Shown: positions 1-7,326 of the stretch, piece after piece
How the letters are laid out: each line of letters begins with the position of its first letter
Numbering within the stretch: position 1 is the stretch's first letter
NCBI RefSeq assembly: GCF_000430665.1
Contig: NZ_KE387189.1
Location: forward strand, 1 to 64,000
Direction: 5' to 3'
Origin: Aquimarina muelleri DSM 19832
GTDB lineage: Bacteria > Bacteroidota > Bacteroidia > Flavobacteriales > Flavobacteriaceae
Length of the DNA stretch: 64,000 nucleotides
Program-made: the position numbers and the translations under genes
The notes under the pieces: generated by a model
Told to the model about the DNA's origin: nothing
Database searches by the model: none
The model's input: only the letters and a program-made list of their open reading frames with translations

Positions 1-126
1 ATCTAATTCTCCTTCAAGCATCTTTTCAATACCGCGCTTTTGAATTTGTTTTAAAAAACTGCTGAGTTCATCTCCAGTCTTAAACTGTTTTAAAAAATCG
101 TCGGATAATAAATCTTCTTTTTTCAT
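1..126 (-). CDS. IS256-family transposase, N-terminal fragment
   Basis: Forty-two codons are visible from an ATG at 126 to the window edge. They begin MKKEDLLSDDFLKQFKTGDE and continue with SSFLKQIQKRGIEKMLEGEL, the highly conserved opening of IS256/mutator-type DDE transposases. The catalytic DDE residues lie outside the window, so it cannot be judged whether the gene is intact. It points away from the retron operon. The element is probably a recent neighbour of the retron, consistent with defence genes gathering in mobile-rich DNA (inference). Confidence 0.85.
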   Translation of the reverse strand, partial: MKKEDLLSDDFLKQFKTGDELSSFLKQIQKRGIEKMLEGELD

Positions 127-152
127 GAGTGTGTAAAATTTAAAATTAAACA

Positions 153-188
153 AAAAAATATCGAGGGTTGCAACCCTCGATATTTTTT
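153..188. repeat. 36-bp perfect palindrome at the IS end
   Basis: The sequence is a perfect inverted repeat centred between 170 and 171, with GC-rich core TCGAGGGTTG/CAACCCTCGA flanked by A6 and T6 tracts. It would form a hairpin with almost no loop and a U-tract on either strand. It can therefore act as a bidirectional terminator, insulating the transposase from the retron operon, or as a cruciform in the IS leader. Nine-base inverted repeats (AGTGTGTAA at 128-136, TTACACACT at 191-199) flank it symmetrically. Confidence 0.8.
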
Positions 189-240
189 AATTACACACTT
201 CGTGGCTTAGTGCCGATGATTTCTTTAAACACTACTAATA

Positions 241-1728
241 TCATTTCCTAAAAAAGGATCTTAACTTACTCATTAATCCTTTGGGTTTAACAAAGGTTTT
301 TACATATTGTTTTCTGTGGTTATCTTTATAGTTATATCGCTCTAAAATAATATTAACCTTTTCTTTATATTTTTTACCTTTTTCTTGATCAATCTGGTTT
401 ATAAAATTGGCATACCCATGAATCTGAGATAATAGATCCGCCTTGCCTGTCCATACTTTATCTTTTAAACCATCTTTTTCTATTTGGTATAATAATGCTC
501 GAAATCTTTTTAATGATTTCTTATCAATATTTGGCTTTTCATTGACCACAACTCCTGTTACTTCTTGTCGCACTCCTTTTTTCATTACTCGTAACTTATC
601 GGGATGTAGGGTAAAATTTTCTTCTTTTACTACCCTACGAGAATACTTAAGCATATTAGTAATATGTGCGTACTGATCTTTTTCTCCAGAAAATGTGAGA
701 TCGTCTACATATCGTGTATAACTGAAACCATACTTACGTGCCAGCCCATCTAATCGATAGTCTAGTTTTCTACAAATAATATTAGTAATAGCGGGGCTGC
801 AAGGGGATCCTTGTGGTAAAAAACGCTCCCCTCGTTGTGCATAATAATCTTCTCCTAGAACAGATATTTCTACTATTTTAGGCTCTGAACAAAGTAGTGC
901 AAAAATAGTTGCTACCTGATCTGAATACCCTAATGACTGAAATACACCTTTAATCCTTGGGTACACTATAGAAGGAAAGAAATTCTTTAAATCTTGATTA
1001 ATCACTACATCTTTTGCAACGTGTGGAATCGCATTTGTTTTAATTGACTTTCCTATAACACATCCGTGTGCTTGAGGGTGCATTGTAACTTTGTTTAGGA
1101 TATTTTCCAAAATCCAATGCTGGGCTTTTTTTAGCTTAGGTTGTGGTGCTGATATGTACCTAAATCCACCTGTTTTTTTTGGAATCTGAAATCTTTTGTA
1201 ATGATTTATTTTAGAGTTTTTTCTGGAAAATGATAAAAATCGAAGTTGCCCTATCGAAATATCCATCGCTTTAGCAACATCTTCTGCATTTTGTAAAACA
1301 GGTAATTTTTCTTGTTGTAATCTATCCTGTTTTGTGCTTTTATCATGTAATGTATGAGAATATCCTGCTCCAAGAAATAAGATATCCTTTTCCTTTGATT
1401 CTTTCCAACGATCGGCTTTTTCCTGCCTTAGTTTTTCTCTCTTCTCCTTTGTTTCTTTTTGACTCTGCTTAGAGGCTAGTTTTCGTTCTTTATGTTTTTG
1501 AGCTAGAAAAGCTTCAGGGTTTTCTACCAGTCTTTTTTCTCTAAGCAATTTTTGTAACTGCTGGGATAATTCACTTTCTTCTTTGAAATATTGATTTACT
1601 GTTTCAAAATCAACCTGACCTTCATTCCAAAATCCAAGACGCTTCATCTCTTCTAGGATATACTGATCTTTTGACGATTCTTTTATTTTATCATAAATCT
1701 CTTGTCTTCTGGTTGCAGAATCTGCCAT
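241..1728 (-). CDS. Retron reverse transcriptase with N-terminal extension
   Basis: A 495-residue reverse transcriptase that would copy the msd part of the adjacent RNA into msDNA. Visible in order: a charged, Lys/Glu-rich, probably coiled-coil N-terminal region (about 1-155); a core with QAHG near 219; the first catalytic aspartate in NQDLKNFFPSI (about 244-254); QGSPCSP (306-312); the polymerase motif RYVDD (YVDD at 340-343); and VTGVVVN (390-396), the retron-type VTG motif. Retron RTs are often 300-400 residues, so the extension is notable. A longer reading from TTG at 1782 would run into the RNA gene and its a2 repeat. The ATG at 1728, 20 nt after a2, is preferred. The gene is last in a four-part unit with two accessory proteins. 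The RT assignment is secure; the retron assignment rests on motifs plus the RNA. Confidence 0.93.
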   Translation of the reverse strand: MADSATRRQEIYDKIKESSKDQYILEEMKRLGFWNEGQVDFETVNQYFKEESELSQQLQKLLREKRLVENPEAFLAQKHKERKLASKQSQKETKEKREKLRQEKADRWKESKEKDILFLGAGYSHTLHDKSTKQDRLQQEKLPVLQNAEDVAKAMDISIGQLRFLSFSRKNSKINHYKRFQIPKKTGGFRYISAPQPKLKKAQHWILENILNKVTMHPQAHGCVIGKSIKTNAIPHVAKDVVINQDLKNFFPSIVYPRIKGVFQSLGYSDQVATIFALLCSEPKIVEISVLGEDYYAQRGERFLPQGSPCSPAITNIICRKLDYRLDGLARKYGFSYTRYVDDLTFSGEKDQYAHITNMLKYSRRVVKEENFTLHPDKLRVMKKGVRQEVTGVVVNEKPNIDKKSLKRFRALLYQIEKDGLKDKVWTGKADLLSQIHGYANFINQIDQEKGKKYKEKVNIILERYNYKDNHRKQYVKTFVKPKGLMSKLRSFFRK

Positions 1729-1747
1729 AGTATATGGTATAAAAAAA

Positions 1748-1975
1748 GTAGCGATAAGATGTATTTTATTCCCTTCGTACAATTCTAAAGACTGGATTGA
1801 ACAACTCCAGTGAAATAGGTACTATAGTGCTATTTCACTTCGTAGAAGTCTAACCGGAAATGGCACTATAGTACCTATTTCACAAGTTAAGTTCGAGCCA
1901 GTGACGCGTTTAGTGTCTGTATGCAGGATTGGCGATCCACCAATCAAAATGCAAGGTTTTCTCTCTTATCACTAC
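1748..1975 (-). ncRNA. Retron msr-msd RNA
   Basis: A 228-nt structured RNA gene lies between the SWIM gene and the RT gene. Its 5' end GUAGUGAUAAGA (a1, 1975-1964) pairs over 12 bp, with one G-U, with UCUUAUCGCUAC (a2, 1759-1748). This is the end pairing that brings the priming guanosine to the msd template in retrons. Candidate branch G residues follow a1 at 1963 and 1961. The msr part contains an 8-bp hairpin with a 3-nt loop (1945-1927), flanked by GCA/TGC. The msd part is dominated by a perfect 21-bp stem (1883-1863 with 1830-1810) with a 32-nt apical region holding ATTTC/GAAAT and ACTTC/GAAGT pairs. The exact msr/msd border and msDNA length are inferred, not seen. Confidence 0.87.
1810..1883. 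repeat. msd inverted repeat (21-bp perfect arms)
   Basis: The arms at 1810-1830 and 1863-1883 are exact reverse complements and enclose 32 nt. Within each arm the 8-mer ACTATAGT is itself palindromic, so alternative pairings and dimeric forms are possible. This would form the long double-stranded stem of the single-stranded DNA product made by the RT. Confidence 0.9.
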
Positions 1976-1981
1976 CTGTTA

Positions 1982-2011
1982 CAAATATAATTTATTTATC
2001 TTCAAAAGCAA
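1982..2011 (-). promoter_or_regulatory. Promoter for the retron RNA and RT
   Basis: On the minus strand TTG (2011-2009) is followed after 19 nt by TATATTTG (1989-1982). This matches the Bacteroidota consensus TTG-N17-23-TAnnTTTG. The expected start, 5-7 nt downstream, falls at about 1976, the first base of a1. The -33 element lies inside the 3' end of the SWIM gene, so the RNA and RT can be expressed apart from the accessory genes. Confidence 0.7.
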
Positions 2012-3623
2012 TCCTAAGTGCTAATATATGGGCACAAGGACCTTTTGTCATTTTGTTATTATAATAATATGCGCAAGTACAATTTCCATCAACAATTCTA
2101 AGGTCTCTATCTACCGTTACACTAGGTGTATAGGTCTTATCTACAACCCCTGTAATGGTAATTTTTTCTTGATTTTCTTTATGTTCTATATTACGTACTC
2201 CATCTTCTTGTTGTGAAATCTTATAGGCTTCTTTATCTGTATCACTAGAAAAACGTAATGCATCTATATCTATTCCTTCTCGTTTTAATTCTCTGGCACG
2301 GTATACTTTGTTTTTTAAATCATAAATCACTTTACCTGCTTGCGTAAATGTTGTTAATGCTTTATTTACTGTAGACACATCCATCCCAACATCTGTAGCT
2401 AATTCTTTTTCTGTACGAAACCAATTCTTTCTTAACTCAAGATATATGGTTTGCAATGCAGAAGAAGACACTTGTCCTCTTGGTGCTAACAAATCCAGTT
2501 GGCTAACCTGTGTCCAATCGTTTGCTGTCCATCCCGAAAGCCCTAATGTAAAATACATATCATTGTTTAGGTGCGCTGTGTAAAAAGATGGCATTCCAGT
2601 TCCTAAAAGGTGTACTGTAAATTTATCTGTTATTGGCAATAAGCGTTCTAATAACAGAATTCGTCGTCGTCCCCAAACACGTATTTCTTTTTCAACATCT
2701 CCTTGATAAATGGATCGTGAACATTCTATCTCAATATTCCAAGGCTCGAAAACGGCTATAATTGGTTGTCCTGGTTTTAGGATATACTTAATAGATCGTG
2801 GACTTTTTCTTTCTTTATTTCGTTTTAAGACAAAAATAAAATTAGCAATATCAACGGCTTCTAACTCAAAGGATATTTTCTCGCTGGTCATTGCCGAGCT
2901 TACTTGTAAGAAGCCACGAAGCCAACTATCTGGCAAATCTATTTTTATTTCTTTATAATTTTCTTCTCCTGTAGTCTGCACATCAAAACCACTGGGATCA
3001 ATCTTAAAATCTGTTTCTTTATAGCTACGTATTTTCTGAAACTCCTGATATAAATTTTCTGAGTAATCTATATTGGTAGTTCCACATTTAAAATCACTGA
3101 TGTTAGTAAATACGTCATAATTACAAGATAGTTTACCGTATACAGATTCATCTTTACTAAAACATTCAAAAAAAACTTGATCAGGATGTACTGTAATCAC
3201 AGGGTCCAATACTAGCCAAGCTGCATAATCTCTTGTGTATAAGTAGTTAAAATATTTTCTTTGCGCTTTATAATAAGGTTTTGTTATTACTTCTCGCTGC
3301 TCTCGCAATCCTTTTAGTTTTCTTTGTAATTCGTGTATCTCTGTATTGGTTTTATCCAGTTTTTGATTGGCTTCTGCTAACCATACTTCTTCCTGACTTT
3401 TTAACCATTCTAAGTATTGGGTATTATCTTTGGGCTTGAACTTAAAATCTGCAACCACCACATCGTGTAATGCTGAAATGGCTTCTCTAAAAGGAATCTT
3501 TTTGTGTAGAGTTCCAATAAAAAACGTAGGATCTCTAAGTACATCTGGTGCAAAAGCAACACCTGTTGATGAAACTCCATTTTGTACGCTGCTTGTTCCG
3601 CCATATTTATAGTTAAACTTCAT
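1992..3623 (-). CDS. Retron accessory protein: winged-helix SWIM zinc-finger protein
   Basis: A 543-residue protein ending in a SWIM zinc finger, C515-x-C517-x12-C530-x-H532, which in other proteins binds DNA or protein partners. A helix-turn-helix/winged-helix segment lies at about 390-435 (ELATDVGMDVSTVNKALTTF). A charged coiled-coil-like stretch lies at about 68-112. The N-terminal 60 residues and the middle were not recognised. No catalytic motif was seen. The gene starts 3 bp after the stop of the WGR-HEAT gene and its stop is 17 nt before the retron RNA, so the parts belong together. The pairing of a WHSWIM protein with a HEAT/ARM protein and an RT matches the retron type computationally named XIII. 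Function, probably nucleic-acid sensing or effector control, is inference. Confidence 0.88.
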   Translation of the reverse strand: MKFNYKYGGTSSVQNGVSSTGVAFAPDVLRDPTFFIGTLHKKIPFREAISALHDVVVADFKFKPKDNTQYLEWLKSQEEVWLAEANQKLDKTNTEIHELQRKLKGLREQREVITKPYYKAQRKYFNYLYTRDYAAWLVLDPVITVHPDQVFFECFSKDESVYGKLSCNYDVFTNISDFKCGTTNIDYSENLYQEFQKIRSYKETDFKIDPSGFDVQTTGEENYKEIKIDLPDSWLRGFLQVSSAMTSEKISFELEAVDIANFIFVLKRNKERKSPRSIKYILKPGQPIIAVFEPWNIEIECSRSIYQGDVEKEIRVWGRRRILLLERLLPITDKFTVHLLGTGMPSFYTAHLNNDMYFTLGLSGWTANDWTQVSQLDLLAPRGQVSSSALQTIYLELRKNWFRTEKELATDVGMDVSTVNKALTTFTQAGKVIYDLKNKVYRARELKREGIDIDALRFSSDTDKEAYKISQQEDGVRNIEHKENQEKITITGVVDKTYTPSVTVDRDLRIVDGNCTCAYYYNNKMTKGPCAHILALRIAFEDK

Positions 3624-3626
3624 ACT

Positions 3627-6600
3627 TTAAACAGCTTTTATAATTAATGGGATTTCTATTTCAGGAAAAGTCTCCTTAATCGCAAGCATAATATCAATAC
3701 ACTTACTTTTATCTTTTATTGTTTTGGTTGCCAATACAGAATCAAGAACTCTAATTACCATATTAGCTACTAACGGGTCTTTAACACCTTCTTTTTCTAA
3801 AAATCCATATACTCTTGCTTTTGCAGCACTATTTGTATTTATATTAAATAGTGTAGTTTTAAAAAAAGCTTCTAGTTTTAGAATTACTTCTGGCGCATCT
3901 CGGGCATAAGTATCTAAATAATTAGTGGTAAAAAATTGCATTGTCTTAGAAGGATGTTCTTGTAATTTTAATAATAATTGTAACCCTTCTTCTTTTCTAA
4001 AGCGAGTAGTTACCATTTTCCTTCCAAATGCCTGTACGTCTTGTTTGGTGTGATCACATATATATAATAATGTGTCCAAAGTCCAGGTTTCTGTTTTTAT
4101 AGTATTGTCAAAAAAATCAAATGCCCATTCTCTAGCATCTTTCCAATCTGTATTAAAAATTCGTAAAGCTTCTTCAAATTCATAATTGATACGGGATGGG
4201 TTACTTTTAAAATATACCTCTAGTGTATCACGAATTACTCTAACATCACTTGTTGATAATGATATAAGTTGTGATATGGTTAAATCATGGAGTTGAATTC
4301 GTTTCTGAAATATCGGAGTTCCTAGTTTTTGTGCAAATTCATATTTAGACAATATCAGTGCAAGAATTCCATCTTGATTTACCTCCTGTAAATCATTTCC
4401 ATAGTATTTTGTCAATACTTCATAACTACTTTTATGAACTCCTTCATAGGATTCTTCTTCGGTAAGTACTTGCAGTAATTTATCCAATAACCCTTGTTTA
4501 AATTTTTTATCTAAACCTGTCAACTTTCCTATTGTAGGTTGGATAGCCTCGCGTACTTCTATATGTGGAGAAAAACAATACCCGCTTATGAGTTGATGAT
4601 GCTCTAATAAATATTGATCCGGAAAATCTGATACTAATTCTATTCCTGCCTTTCTTAATACTTCTTCATCGGCATTTAAATATTCTCCTACATAATCTTT
4701 TGACAGTTCATAAGTAGGGATTGTATTTACTCTACTTAATGTTGCTGCAAATAATTTATTAGCAATCGAGCTACTATTAACTAATTCTTTAATCTTTTCT
4801 TTGGATACATCTTTCAATAACTGCCCAAAATATGTTTTCCCAATTAATTCATTTATTTTTAAAAGAAAATCGAATGGATAGGTATTTGATGTTTCTAAAA
4901 ATGGTGCTAATTGATCTATATGTAATGGCAAATCATAGGCTACTTTATTCTCATATAATTTATACACATAAGCTGTAACTTCTGATCTTTCAATTACTAT
5001 TAATGCTGCTAAAAAATCAGCACTCTTCATATAGTCAACTTCATATTTTTGCAACCACTCTAAGCCAAGGGTCTGAGCTTTTTTACTGTTGGATAAAAGT
5101 AACGATAATAGAATTTCTTCCTCTGGTTTTTCTGTTTCATATTTTTTCTCCAGAATATCTATTACAATATTAACTACTCGTGCATCGTAATGAATTATTA
5201 ATTTCCTGAAGATGTCAGGAGGAATTTCATCCAAAAAACTGGGTTGGTCTTCTATGATACGAATTGAAAAGCGAATTGCTTCTTCACTTTTTGCATTGGC
5301 AAGAATATATAATACTTCTTGCGGTTTGGTGTTCCATACTTCTTGTAAGGCTTCTTCTCTAGGTAATTGAGTTGTGCCAGAAACATCTCCCACATAATAC
5401 CATCTTTTTCTGGTGCGATGAAACCTTTCTGCATTACCATATAAAACATACATTAATGCTGGAAAATCACAATATTTAGGATACTGTTGTTTTATAGTTT
5501 CATAATTTCCTGTATCATAATCGTAATTATACTGATATTTTGTTTCTTCACTTCTCTTATCGGTAGCGTCATCTAAACTGCATAATAATTCTTTAGCAAA
5601 ATCCACATACCCATTTACATTAAATTTCCCTAGAGAGTGTATAGTTTTATAGGTTGCATTACCAAAATATTCTTTGGTTTTTCTAGAAAAAGCAATTCGT
5701 GGATTATTTTTTTTCTTTTCCTCATCAGCAGATATCCAATTCCAATCTGAGTCATAAGTACCATATCCTCTATATCCAGGTTTACTAATAGCGATACGCT
5801 TAGAAATTAAAGCATAAAAAACAAAATCTTCGGTTACTTCGGCAGTTCTATATATATACCGAATAGACTTAAATGTATTTAATTTTAGTGGTAATCGATT
5901 TATAAATGTATACAATATATCTCTTAATTGAGTATCCTGATAGGAGAGAAGATACAGATAATATATACATAGTGGATGCATACCACTTTCTTTCATAAAA
6001 TAAGCTGCCAGTTCACTTAAGAGTTCCTGTTTATTGTTTAAATGATCTACTATTTCTATAGGTAGTTCTTTTTTGGCGTATTCAAATATTTCTTTTTGAT
6101 ACAGGTTTCCTTCATTCGAGGTTTTAAGTAAGTATGCTGCTGCTGCTCTTCCTACTTTATTGGTACATTTTTTTTCATCAAAAACATGAAAAATCCTTTC
6201 TATTACAGTTGTATCTTTAAATTTTGCCAATACTAAAATAGCAGAATATTGTTCAAATTCATCTTTGGATGTAATAAAATGAGAAATATGTTCTGAAGAT
6301 TCCACAAGACCAAGGGCTCCTGCTCTCCATATAATTCTGGATACTTTCCAATCTCTTGTATAATTACCTAAGACAGCATCTTTAAGGTATTTGAGAATTA
6401 CTTCATTTCGTGCCGTATTTACATTGTCATCTTCATTTATTTCTGTTTTTTGGATCAAAGCATTTTCTTGATCTTCTTCTGCATATCCCTTATTTTCTTT
6501 GCTTTTTACAAGTTTATCGAATGTAGTTGCTGCTTCTTCATAAGAGACAGGAAAGACCGTTTTTGTTCCTTCTCTAAGGGTACTTCCTTGTCTTCCATAT

Positions 6601-6761
6601 CTAAAATTAACAACAAATAGTTCTGAATCTACTTCGCAAAGATCTACTTCATATATTTTATCCGATTTTGCATCTTTAAAATATAGTGATTTGCTTTTTA
6701 GTAATTTCAATGTGAATTGGATTTTATGAACTAAAAATCTCGCTTTTAAATGATATTTCAA
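3627..6761 (-). CDS. Retron accessory protein: WGR domain plus HEAT/ARM repeats
   Basis: A 1044-residue protein. Residues about 22-95 resemble a WGR domain, with the signature NFRYGRQG followed by a conserved PVSYEEAATTFDKLVKSKENKGY-like helix. WGR domains bind DNA ends in PARP enzymes and occur in MolR-type bacterial proteins. The remainder is a long alpha-helical solenoid of degenerate HEAT/ARM-like repeats (for example LGLVESSEHISHFI and RVVNIVIDILEKK). No nuclease, protease or nucleotide-binding motif was found, so the toxic activity, if it resides here, is not obvious. It is first in the operon, 3 bp before the SWIM gene. The start at 6761 is the only early ATG. No consensus promoter was seen upstream. 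Confidence 0.83.
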   Translation of the reverse strand: MKYHLKARFLVHKIQFTLKLLKSKSLYFKDAKSDKIYEVDLCEVDSELFVVNFRYGRQGSTLREGTKTVFPVSYEEAATTFDKLVKSKENKGYAEEDQENALIQKTEINEDDNVNTARNEVILKYLKDAVLGNYTRDWKVSRIIWRAGALGLVESSEHISHFITSKDEFEQYSAILVLAKFKDTTVIERIFHVFDEKKCTNKVGRAAAAYLLKTSNEGNLYQKEIFEYAKKELPIEIVDHLNNKQELLSELAAYFMKESGMHPLCIYYLYLLSYQDTQLRDILYTFINRLPLKLNTFKSIRYIYRTAEVTEDFVFYALISKRIAISKPGYRGYGTYDSDWNWISADEEKKKNNPRIAFSRKTKEYFGNATYKTIHSLGKFNVNGYVDFAKELLCSLDDATDKRSEETKYQYNYDYDTGNYETIKQQYPKYCDFPALMYVLYGNAERFHRTRKRWYYVGDVSGTTQLPREEALQEVWNTKPQEVLYILANAKSEEAIRFSIRIIEDQPSFLDEIPPDIFRKLIIHYDARVVNIVIDILEKKYETEKPEEEILLSLLLSNSKKAQTLGLEWLQKYEVDYMKSADFLAALIVIERSEVTAYVYKLYENKVAYDLPLHIDQLAPFLETSNTYPFDFLLKINELIGKTYFGQLLKDVSKEKIKELVNSSSIANKLFAATLSRVNTIPTYELSKDYVGEYLNADEEVLRKAGIELVSDFPDQYLLEHHQLISGYCFSPHIEVREAIQPTIGKLTGLDKKFKQGLLDKLLQVLTEEESYEGVHKSSYEVLTKYYGNDLQEVNQDGILALILSKYEFAQKLGTPIFQKRIQLHDLTISQLISLSTSDVRVIRDTLEVYFKSNPSRINYEFEEALRIFNTDWKDAREWAFDFFDNTIKTETWTLDTLLYICDHTKQDVQAFGRKMVTTRFRKEEGLQLLLKLQEHPSKTMQFFTTNYLDTYARDAPEVILKLEAFFKTTLFNINTNSAAKARVYGFLEKEGVKDPLVANMVIRVLDSVLATKTIKDKSKCIDIMLAIKETFPEIEIPLIIKAV

Positions 6762-7326
6762 AATTAATCATTACTATTTTTTGACTGTATTTAGTTTTTA
6801 TTGGAATGCTTGTGTTTTACCTTCTGTTTTTGATATTTATTTTCTTTAGTATACCTGCAAAAACACTCCATTAGGATAGATGTAAAAGAAATAGAGAATA
6901 GGAAAACTTAAACGAGGTAAAGAAAATCAAAGACAAGTTTCTGTATTGATGATGGTAAAATCAAAAATAAGTAGTCTTCTTTTTGATAAATAGAAAACCT
7001 AAAAAAATAAGAGGTTAAATGGATACAAATTACAATTGAATAAATTACTCTTATTCCCTAAAAAAACATAGACAAAAACCAACAGTTTATTTAACAATAC
7101 GTTAGCTTTTAAAACTTTAAATACACAACTCTTTAACATAAATACATTATCGCAAATAAAGCGGCTAATCTTCACATCGATGTCCTGTATATATAAAAGC
7201 ATACCATTTGTATATTTTATTTTGCTAAAACCATATAAAGAATCAATTTAGATTGTTTAGTCAATAAAATTGACTGCGTATTAACAATTAAATTATTTTT
7301 TTAAACTCAACTTAATTCATTTAACT
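6762..7326. other. Divergent intergenic region, no gene seen
   Basis: About 565 bp of AT-rich sequence separate the retron operon (minus) from the chitinase gene (plus) and should hold both promoters. A lone TATTTTTG box occurs on the minus strand (6969-6962) without a matching -33 TTG. An open frame at 6999-7202 (minus) has low-complexity composition and no recognisable features. Confidence 0.6.

Larger units (their letters stand above)
1..215 (-). mobile_element. End of an IS256-family insertion sequence (cut by window edge)
   Basis: The segment carries the N-terminus of an IS256-type transposase read leftwards, so the rest of the element lies outside the window. Upstream of the transposase start is a non-coding leader with a 36-bp perfect palindrome and the motif AGTGTGTAATT (rc of 189-199). 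A GTGTAA-containing motif sits inside the terminal inverted repeats of IS256 itself, which suggests that the outer end lies near position 215, about 26 bp beyond the stop of the retron RT gene. The exact boundary and any target duplication cannot be fixed without the other end. Confidence 0.6.

Noticed and set aside
1729-1782. Upstream TTG start extending the RT by 18 residues
   Set aside because: It lies inside the retron RNA and would place coding sequence over the a2 repeat. The ATG at 1728 just after a2 is the usual retron layout.
6999-7202. 67-codon open frame on the minus strand upstream of the retron operon
   Set aside because: Low-complexity, no signal peptide or domain pattern, and AT-rich composition gives such frames by chance.
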